A stretch of DNA of 11,977 nucleotides from Granulicella sp. Lineage in GTDB: Bacteria > Acidobacteriota > Terriglobia > Terriglobales > Acidobacteriaceae. A program made the position numbers and the translations under genes. The notes below the pieces were generated by a model that was given only the letters and a program-made list of their open reading frames with translations, did not search any database and was not told the DNA's origin. The stretch covers positions 30,286-42,262 of the forward strand of contig PKWK01000162.1 in NCBI GenBank assembly GCA_003133205.1. Direction: 5' to 3'. This document shows positions 7,116 through 11,547 of the stretch, in pieces. Every line of letters starts with the position of its first letter. Position 1 is the first letter of the stretch.

Positions 7116-8336
7116 TCAGCGAAAATAGTGCGGAACGAAGCTGCTTAAATTATCGGTGACCGGGCCGCTTGACTCGCGGATGCCCATGCCGCCGCACTCC
7201 TGGTCGATCATCCACAGGCCGAGGACGGGAAATCGCGCCTGGCCTGTCGTGTCGTGAAACACAGCTTCGGGGGCGAGCGCCTGGAGGATGCGCGCGCCAT
7301 CGTAGGGACCGTCGGTGCTGACCGTGGCGACGCCGTTGCGGACCACCGTGATGTTAGCTCCTTCGCGCGAGTGGAGCGGCTTGCGGATGAAATCGCGCAT
7401 GCCGTGGGTCGCACCGTCCCCGTTTGAATCGAAGTATGCGGGCAGCAGGTTTGCGTGATTCGGGTAAAGTTCCCACAGGATCGGCAGGATGCCCTTGTTC
7501 GAGAGCAGCATCTTCCAGATGGGCTCGATCCAGTGCATGTCGCGGTAGGTCGCGAGGGCATGCGCGGCGAACTGCTCTTCCATCATCGTCTCCCACGGGT
7601 AGAGCTTGAAGATGGAGTCGATGCGATCTTCCTTCAGATCGAGGAAGGAGTTGCGGGCCTCGTTCCAGCCGATGTCGAGCATCGCGATCGGCTGAGTGGA
7701 AAGACCCGCTTGCTGCGCCGTGTCCTGCAGGTAGGCGAGCGTCAGGATGTCTTCGGGCTCGTCTGTGCCCGCGAAGTAGACCGTCGCGTTGAGGTACGGC
7801 GCAATGTCCTTCCACTTGGCGATCAGGCGTTCGTGGATGGAGTTGAACTGGTCAGGCTTTGCGGCGAGGAAGGTCAGAAAGTGTGGGGTCGAACTCAGCG
7901 ACGGGCCAACTTCTTCGAGCCAGTGCCACTGGACGACCGCGGCCTCGAGCAGCGAGGTGGGCGTGTCGGCGTTGTATTCGAGGAGCTTGGGAGCCTGGCC
8001 CGATTGCGCGCCGGCCCAGCTGAAGTCGAAGCGGCCGTAGAGTGCTGGCGGTTCGGCGTTCCATGCCCACTCGATCACGGGGATGGCTTCGGCTGGAATC
8101 TCAAGTTCGGCATAGCGCTTGTTGTCGATGATGTGCTGCGCGGCGGCGAGGCACATCTCCTGCATGGTGTTGGCCGCGGCTTCGAGCGTATCAACTTCAG
8201 CGGCGGTGAACTCGTAGCAGGCGGACTCGTCCCAGTAGGTGCGGGGCGCCATCGCTTCGGGCGAGTGGTACGTCAGGCCGACGGACTCGACCTTGGTCTG
8301 CCAATCGGCGCGCGGGGTTAGGGTGATTCGCTGCAT
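7116..8336 (-). CDS. Glutathionylspermidine synthase-like ATP-grasp protein, YgiC/YjfC family
   Basis: A 406-residue protein related to the synthetase domain of glutathionylspermidine synthetase/amidase, an ATP-grasp C-N ligase. Characteristic blocks: YWDESACYEFT (34-44), YGRFDFSWAG (100-109), KLLEYNADTPTSLLEAAVVQ (117-136), RKPLHSREGANITV in the ATP-binding half, and the C-terminal VTDNLSSFVPHYFR. No amidase domain is present, as in E. coli YgiC and YjfC. The real substrate of this stand-alone branch is not settled; peptide-amine ligation is a reasonable expectation, but glutathionylspermidine synthesis should not be assumed. Its ATG shares one base with the TAA of the upstream lipoprotein gene (TAATG), strongly suggesting translational coupling. 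serA follows 73 bp downstream. Annotators often call this family simply glutathionylspermidine synthase family protein. Confidence 0.92.
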   Translation of the reverse strand: MQRITLTPRADWQTKVESVGLTYHSPEAMAPRTYWDESACYEFTAAEVDTLEAAANTMQEMCLAAAQHIIDNKRYAELEIPAEAIPVIEWAWNAEPPALYGRFDFSWAGAQSGQAPKLLEYNADTPTSLLEAAVVQWHWLEEVGPSLSSTPHFLTFLAAKPDQFNSIHERLIAKWKDIAPYLNATVYFAGTDEPEDILTLAYLQDTAQQAGLSTQPIAMLDIGWNEARNSFLDLKEDRIDSIFKLYPWETMMEEQFAAHALATYRDMHWIEPIWKMLLSNKGILPILWELYPNHANLLPAYFDSNGDGATHGMRDFIRKPLHSREGANITVVRNGVATVSTDGPYDGARILQALAPEAVFHDTTGQARFPVLGLWMIDQECGGMGIRESSGPVTDNLSSFVPHYFR

Positions 8337-8677
8337 TATTCTGCCGCCCCGTGTTCGCCGCTGGCGTGCGTGCTGCCGAAGCCGCCGCGCGCAGTCGAGT
8401 AGGAGGTGCCAGGGACGGGTGCGAAACCGCCACCGCCGACTGCCATGCCTGGCGCATATCCGCCCCAGCCGCCGTAGTAGTAGCGGAAGACTCCGGGCAC
8501 ACCGGGGTGGTAGTAGTTGTTGTTCTGCTGGCCGGGCTGGTTCTCGCAGAAGCTGTCGTCGACCACTACGTTGTGCTCGTCGACGCAGCGCTTCATCTGC
8601 GGCTGGCGGCAGCCCGCGAGCATCGAGAGTGCCGCGGAGGCGAGCAGAGGAGCGGCGACGTGCGTTGAGCGCTTCAT
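8336..8677 (-). CDS. Small YgiB-like lipoprotein, Gly/Tyr-rich
   Basis: A 113-residue predicted lipoprotein. Residues 1-22 form a signal peptide ending in the lipobox LSMLAGC, with Cys23 as the lipid anchor; the residue after Cys is Arg, so there is no inner-membrane retention Asp. The mature part has two cysteines (31 and 44) in KRCVDEHNVVVDDSFCENQ, possibly a disulfide. It continues with an Asn/Gln run, a Gly/Tyr-rich stretch (about 55-85) and the motif TARGGFGSTHAS near the end. E. coli YgiB (DUF1190) has the same order: lipobox, Gly-rich middle, then a RGGFG motif near the C-terminus, and its gene also precedes ygiC. The link to YgiB is therefore an inference from motif plus synteny, not from overall similarity. 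It overlaps the YgiC-like gene by one base (TAATG). A strong hairpin lies between it and the aminotransferase gene upstream. Confidence 0.82.
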   Translation of the reverse strand: MKRSTHVAAPLLASAALSMLAGCRQPQMKRCVDEHNVVVDDSFCENQPGQQNNNYYHPGVPGVFRYYYGGWGGYAPGMAVGGGGFAPVPGTSYSTARGGFGSTHASGEHGAAE

Positions 8678-8694
8678 CTTGGCTTTCTGCAGAC

Positions 8695-8722
8695 GCGGCA
8701 GGACAATGGCCCGTCCTGCCGC
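8695..8722 (-). other. Strong intercistronic hairpin (10-bp perfect stem)
   Basis: GCGGCAGGAC (8695-8704) and GTCCTGCCGC (8713-8722) form a perfect GC-rich 10-bp stem with an 8-base loop, between the aminotransferase stop and the lipoprotein start. On the minus strand no T-run follows, so it is not a classical intrinsic terminator in that direction; three T residues follow on the plus strand. It may stabilise or partition the mRNA, act as a U-poor terminator, or be a dispersed element. Confidence 0.7.
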
Positions 8723-8735
8723 TTTAACTGCGGGC

Positions 8736-10007
8736 TTACTTCGCTCCGACCAGCGCGGCGCCTACGTCGGCGTGCTTGAGCGAGCAGCAGACGTCGGTGC
8801 GGCCACACAGGCAGGATGCGTCGGCGGCTGCGGTGGCGGAGCGCTCGGCGAAGACCTTCTGCGCGGCGATGAGGCCGTTGCCGAAGGCGAAGCCGGGGTA
8901 AGGCAGCGACTTTGCGACGACCTGCTCCAGCGCGCCGACGATGGCGATGGTGTCCATGAAGTCGAAGAAGCCGAGGTGAGCGATGCGGAAGATCTTGCCC
9001 TTCATCTCTCCCTGGCCGTTGGTGATGATCGCTCCGAAGCGCGACTTGAGCTCCTTGACGATGACGCCGGAGTCGACACCTGCGGGCGGCAGGACCGCGG
9101 TTGCGGCGGCCGACGGCGCGTCAGGAGCGAAGAGCGTCATTCCGAGCGCCTGCACAGCGGCGCGAGTCATGGCGGAGACGGTCTCTGCGTTCTCAACCAG
9201 CTTCTTGCGGCCGGCTACGAGGTCCCCGTCGGCCTGGGCAGCGATCCAGTCGAGTGCGGCGGCGAGCGCGGCGATCAGGGCTACGGCAGGCGTGTAGGCG
9301 CTCTCGCCAAGCTTCGCGTTCTTGCGCTCCTTGCGGAGGTCGAAGTAGTAGCGCGGATTGTAGCTCGCTTCCATTCGGTCCCATGCGCGCTGACTGACTG
9401 CGAGATAACTGAGTCCGGGCGGAATCATTACGGCCTTCTGCGATCCGCCGATGAGGACGTCGACGCCGAGCGCGTCCATGTCGAGATGCGTGGTGCCAAG
9501 GCCGGTGATGGCATCGACGATGAGCAGCGCCTCGGAGTGCGTGTCCTTGAGCAACTGGGCGACGGCAGGGACGCAGTGGCGGACTCCGGTCGACGTTTCA
9601 GAGGACTGCATGAAGACGGCGCGGGTTTCGAGCTTGAGCGCGGCCTTGACCTGGTCGAGCGAGAAGGTCTGTCCGTAGGGCGCGGAGACGACATCGACTT
9701 CGCAGCCGAAGGCCTTGGCGAGAGCGGTCCAGCGTTCGCCGAACTTGCCGGCGGTGAGGACGAGGACGCGATCTCCGGGCGAGGTCAGATTCGAGACGGA
9801 CGCTTCCATTGCGCCGGTTCCGGAACTCGACAGGATGATGACGTCGTTCTTGGTGCCGACGAACTCTTTCAACTGCGCAAGCACGCGAGTGTACATCGCG
9901 CGGAACTCTGGTGTGCGGTGGTGAATATCGGCCGCGGCCATGGCGAACTGGGCGGCAGGAAGCAGAGGCGTTGGGCCTGGCGTGAAGAGGCGGGTCTTTC
10001 GGATCAT
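8736..10007 (-). CDS. Class V PLP-dependent aminotransferase (alanine/serine-glyoxylate or serine-pyruvate type)
   Basis: A 423-residue fold-type I aminotransferase of the class V group that includes alanine-glyoxylate and serine-pyruvate aminotransferases and the so-called soluble hydrogenase 42-kDa subunit. Visible motifs: FTPGPTPLLP (8-17) at the substrate end, HHRTPEFRAMY (29-39), SSGTGAMEASV (61-71) for cofactor phosphate, the aspartate in IVDAITGLG (Asp165) and the Schiff-base lysine in GGSQKAVMIPPG (Lys191). The fold ends near residue 389. A further ~34 residues form an unusual tail with four cysteines (C399, C401, C407 and C408: SCLCGRTDVCC). SerA lies three genes downstream on the same strand, so the enzyme could transaminate 3-phosphohydroxypyruvate in place of SerC; this is inference, and glyoxylate or pyruvate transamination is equally compatible. 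No Shine-Dalgarno precedes the ATG, while TACAAT ends seven bases upstream, suggesting a leaderless message. Confidence 0.93.
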   Translation of the reverse strand: MIRKTRLFTPGPTPLLPAAQFAMAAADIHHRTPEFRAMYTRVLAQLKEFVGTKNDVIILSSSGTGAMEASVSNLTSPGDRVLVLTAGKFGERWTALAKAFGCEVDVVSAPYGQTFSLDQVKAALKLETRAVFMQSSETSTGVRHCVPAVAQLLKDTHSEALLIVDAITGLGTTHLDMDALGVDVLIGGSQKAVMIPPGLSYLAVSQRAWDRMEASYNPRYYFDLRKERKNAKLGESAYTPAVALIAALAAALDWIAAQADGDLVAGRKKLVENAETVSAMTRAAVQALGMTLFAPDAPSAAATAVLPPAGVDSGVIVKELKSRFGAIITNGQGEMKGKIFRIAHLGFFDFMDTIAIVGALEQVVAKSLPYPGFAFGNGLIAAQKVFAERSATAAADASCLCGRTDVCCSLKHADVGAALVGAK

Positions 10008-10013
10008 AGTTGT

Positions 10014-10019
10014 ATTGTA
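10014..10019 (-). promoter_or_regulatory. Possible -10 element for the aminotransferase gene
   Basis: TACAAT on the minus strand, five of six bases of the -10 consensus, ends only seven bases before the ATG at 10005-10007. If used, transcription would begin at or next to the start codon. No good -35 is seen at 16-18 bp. Confidence 0.4.
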
Positions 10020-10098
10020 TCCAGCCTTAGCGGCGCTTTTCGTTACAAATGGGCGATATCCGGTTTTTCGGATGGGACGTTGCGGAGTGCGGCGATTC

Positions 10099-10569
10099 TC
10101 ACTTTGCGAGTTCGGCTTTGACTAGTTCGGAGACTAGTTTGCCGTCGGCGCGCAGGCCTGTGGCCTGGATGCTCTGCTGGGCGAGCTTCATGGCGGTGCC
10201 CATGTCGCGAGGGCCGGGCTTGGCTCCGGTTGAGGCGGCGAGTTGGGCGATGGCAGCGACGACGATCTCGCGGATCTGGTCCTCGCCGGCGGCCTGGGGC
10301 ATGTAGGCCTCGATCATGGCGATCTCGGCTTGCTCCTTGGCGGCGAGTTCGGGGCGATTGCCCTTGGTGAAGCTCTCGACCGACTCGCGGCGCTGCTTGA
10401 GCAGCGTGGTAAGTATCTGAGTCTGCTCGGCGTCGGTGAGCGGCTGGCGCTTGTCGATCTCTTTGGAGCGCAAGGCGGATTTGACCATGCGGAGGGTGGT
10501 GAGGCGGTGCTCGTCCTTCGCCTTCATGGCGGTGATGATGTCGGCGTTGATGTTTTCGGCGATGCTCAT
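10099..10569 (-). CDS. YqeY-like protein (GatB/YqeY domain)
   Basis: A 156-residue cytoplasmic protein made almost entirely of one GatB/YqeY domain, the fold that forms the C-terminal tRNA-contacting part of GatB. Typical features: an N-terminal helix SIAENINADIITAMKAKDE, then RLTTLRMVKSALRSKEID (24-41), a second block TLLKQRRESVESFTKGNRPEL, the EIAMIEAYMPQ segment (about 81-91) and the closing GPRDMGTAMKL. The family role is not proven; a tRNA-related or amidotransferase-accessory function is inferred from the shared domain. gatB itself is about 5.5 kb away on the opposite strand. The aminotransferase gene follows after 91 bp. The ATG at 10567-10569 has no strong Shine-Dalgarno; the preceding bases are an A-rich run. 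Confidence 0.92.
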   Translation of the reverse strand: MSIAENINADIITAMKAKDEHRLTTLRMVKSALRSKEIDKRQPLTDAEQTQILTTLLKQRRESVESFTKGNRPELAAKEQAEIAMIEAYMPQAAGEDQIREIVVAAIAQLAASTGAKPGPRDMGTAMKLAQQSIQATGLRADGKLVSELVKAELAK

Positions 10570-10699
10570 AGTTGTTTTTTTCTCACACGGGGTATCTTGC
10601 AGGGAAGTCGCTTTGTTTGTGCTGGTTAGCGACGGTATGTGCCTGCAAAATACTCATTCCATTGGTGTTACGTCTAAAATAGTCTACCCATTGGAGTTA

Positions 10700-10716
10700 C
10701 GGGCAAAAGGTGCCCG
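10700..10716 (+). other. Small hairpin inside the 29-bp array
   Basis: CGGGCA (10700-10705) and TGCCCG (10711-10716) form a perfect 6-bp stem with loop AAAGG. It overlaps the end of unit 2 and the 23-bp interruption of the array. Confidence 0.55.
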
Positions 10717-10752
10717 GGTTGGCGGCTAAAATGCTCTATTCATTCAGGTTAC

Positions 10753-10761
10753 TGCTAAAAT
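10753..10761 (+). promoter_or_regulatory. Possible extended -10 element in the last array unit
   Basis: TGCTAAAAT fits an extended -10 (TG, one base, TAAAAT). It lies 18 bases before the ATG at 10780 and upstream of GGAG. No clear -35 is present. Units 2 and 3 carry the same TAAAAT without the TG. Confidence 0.3.
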
Positions 10762-10779
10762 ATTCTTTCTATAGGAGTT

Positions 10780-10863
10780 ATGGCGACCAAGGGTGCGATC
10801 TGGCTGGCAGCCGACTCTCCCTTAATTTTCCCCTTCTTTAATTGTACCGGTTTGAAGGGGTGA
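10780..10863 (+). CDS. Tiny open frame of 27 codons at the end of the array (doubtful)
   Basis: An ATG formed by the last array unit opens a 27-residue frame (starting MATKGAIWLAADSPLIFP) that ends in TGA at 10861-10863. TAGGAG lies three bases before the ATG, rather close. I recognise no family. Its only support is the promoter-like box, the Shine-Dalgarno and the repeat context; it may be chance. Confidence 0.15.
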   Translation: MATKGAIWLAADSPLIFPFFNCTGLKG

Positions 10864-10997
10864 AATCGGCAACTATCTTTTGTGCGAAAGGGCGCGTGGT
10901 TATTGGGGATTCGCGTTTTTTTGCGAGCCGGGGGGCTTGACATGCGATTTTGCTGAGCAATTTCGCGAAAAATAGTTGACAGGTTTCGAAGGCTTGC

Positions 10998-11179
10998 GAA
11001 CATTGCCAGCAGATCATCCACTAGCCTCCGCTGCGCCACATCACGATCACGCGAAACCGTCGCCGCAAACATGTGGAAGTTCCCCACCTTCCGCACCCGC
11101 TGCACCACGCCCTTCGTATCTCCCGAATCGACGCCTCGCCCCGCGTCCACAGCGTCTCCATGATCTGCAACTCTAAAAG
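10998..11179 (-). pseudogene. Degraded BlaI/MecI/CopY-family repressor gene
   Basis: Two fragments in different frames together resemble a BlaI/MecI winged-helix repressor. Fragment 1 (11179-11117) reads LLELQIMETLW then TRGEASIREI, the first helices of the family's N-terminal domain, with a stop codon just before it. Fragment 2 (from about 11115 to 10998, another frame) reads DTKGVV, QRVRKVGNFHMF, then AATVSRDRDVAQRRLVDDLL and AMF, matching the end of the wing and the start of the dimerisation domain. About 25 residues between them, including the recognition helix, are missing, and the frame changes at the join. CGTGAT is duplicated in tandem within fragment 2, adding RD to what is usually SRDVAQRR. 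The C-terminal third is also absent. No intact partner protease (BlaR-like) is nearby. The family call is from my knowledge of acidobacterial BlaI proteins. Confidence 0.75.
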
Positions 11180-11191
11180 CTAGCGGAGAAA

Positions 11192-11231
11192 GCAAGTCAG
11201 CAAGTCAGCGAGTTAGCTAGTCAGCGAAGGC
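11192..11231 (+). repeat. 8-bp tandem repeat, about five units
   Basis: Successive octamers read GCAAGTCA, GCAAGTCA, GCGAGTTA, GCTAGTCA and GCGAAGGC. The first two are identical and the rest progressively diverge. It starts 12 bp beyond the repressor relic. Probably replication slippage. Confidence 0.8.
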
Positions 11232-11240
11232 AAGTACGAA

Positions 11241-11313
11241 ATGCGGGGGTCTCTCCACTGCGCTTCGCTTCGGTCGAGATGACGCAGTTTTTTGGAGGGG
11301 CGTAGGAGAACAG
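11241..11313 (+). repeat. Dispersed repeat, copy 1 (73 bp)
   Basis: Starts ATGCGGGGGTCTCTCCACTG, continues through CGGTCGAGAT and ends CGTAGGAGAACAG. It matches copy 2 at 11438-11509, with 3 differences in the first 40 bases and a conserved final 13 bases. The minus-strand reading gives DRSEAQWRDPR, typical of falsely predicted repeat proteins in acidobacteria. Confidence 0.85.
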
Positions 11314-11329
11314 GCAACGGCAAAGGCCA

Positions 11330-11365
11330 ATGCGGGGGTTCTTCACTGCGTTCAGAATGACAAGC
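11330..11365 (+). repeat. Partial related repeat fragment
   Basis: ATGCGGGGGTTCTTCACTGC then GTTCAGAATGACAAG is a shortened relative of the flanking copies. The reverse strand reads CHSERSEE, another hallmark of this repeat class. Confidence 0.7.
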
Positions 11366-11382
11366 AAGAAAAAGAGAAGCAG

Positions 11383-11412
11383 ATTCCTCCGCTGCTCTGC
11401 GGAATGACAAAC
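11383..11412 (+). repeat. Short hairpin-bearing repeat fragment
   Basis: ATTCCTCCGCTGCTCTGCGG followed by AATGACAAAC. CCGC and GCGG, flanked by TTCC and GGAA-like ends, can fold back. It resembles the centre of the same dispersed repeat class. Confidence 0.5.
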
Positions 11413-11437
11413 AAAAACGAGCAACAGCAAAAGCGAA

Positions 11438-11509
11438 ATGCGGGGGGCTCTCCACTGCGCTGCGCCTCGGTCGAGATACCGCGGTTTCGGGAGGCTCGTA
11501 GGAGAACAG
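11438..11509 (+). repeat. Dispersed repeat, copy 2 (72 bp)
   Basis: Second copy of the element at 11241-11313, in the same orientation, 197 bp further on. It shares CTCTCCACTGCGCT, TCGGTCGAGAT and CGTAGGAGAACAG. It ends 38 bp before the DsbA-like start codon, so it may sit in or next to that gene's promoter. Confidence 0.85.
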
Positions 11510-11535
11510 ACAAGGGCGCGGTTTGTTAGCATAGT

Positions 11536-11542
11536 GAGGTGA
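11536..11542 (+). promoter_or_regulatory. Ribosome binding site of the DsbA-like gene
   Basis: GAGGTGA lies five bases before the ATG at 11548. The ATG at 11543 is in another frame that stops after four codons. The same GAGGTGA precedes gatB. Confidence 0.7.
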
Positions 11543-11547
11543 ATGCT

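Larger units (their letters stand above)
10644..10782 (+). repeat. Degenerate array of four 29-bp direct repeats
   Basis: Units are 10644-10672, 10673-10701, 10725-10753 and 10754-10782, each exactly 29 bp. Units 2 and 3 are separated by 23 bp (10702-10724) that begins like a unit and then contains a hairpin. Every unit has AAAAT at bases 4-8 and, near its end, a GGAGTTACG-like block (GGTGTTACG, GGAGTTACG, CAGGTTACT, GGAGTTATG). In the last unit the block reads GGAGTTATG, so AAAAT, GGAG and ATG are arranged like a -10 box, Shine-Dalgarno and start codon. The repeats abut each other, so this is not a CRISPR array. Confidence 0.85.
10570..11547. other. 978-bp intergenic region with no intact gene
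   Basis: Between the YqeY start and the DsbA-like start no credible complete gene is seen. In order the region holds a 29-bp direct-repeat array, a tiny open frame, a 7-bp inverted repeat with a 17-base loop (CCCCTTC 10830-10836, GAAGGGG 10854-10860), two TTGACA hexamers (10937 and 10976), a degraded BlaI/MecI-type gene, an 8-bp tandem repeat and a dispersed-repeat cluster. It looks like a site where repeats and gene debris have collected. Confidence 0.8.

Noticed and set aside
7455..8321. 288-codon plus-strand open frame
   Set aside because: It is the antisense shadow of the YgiC-like gene and shows no motifs.
8517..10121. 534-codon plus-strand open frame
   Set aside because: It is antisense to the aminotransferase and lipoprotein genes, which have clear motifs. 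Its translation is a Gly/Asp/Arg-rich shadow.
10644..10782. CRISPR array
   Set aside because: The 29-bp units abut one another with no unique spacers, and no cas genes are present.
10830..10860. Inverted repeat CCCCTTC/GAAGGGG as a terminator
   Set aside because: The stem is only 7 bp with a 17-base loop and has no T-run on either strand.
10937..10981. Two TTGACA hexamers as -35 boxes of plus-strand promoters
   Set aside because: No reasonable TATAAT-like box lies 16-18 bp downstream of the first, and only a poor AACATT follows the second; no plus-strand gene follows until 11548.
10755..11195. 146-codon minus-strand open frame
   Set aside because: Only its middle part resembles a known family (the BlaI wing and dimerisation start). 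The N-terminal match is in another frame and the end is random sequence, so it is reported as a pseudogene.
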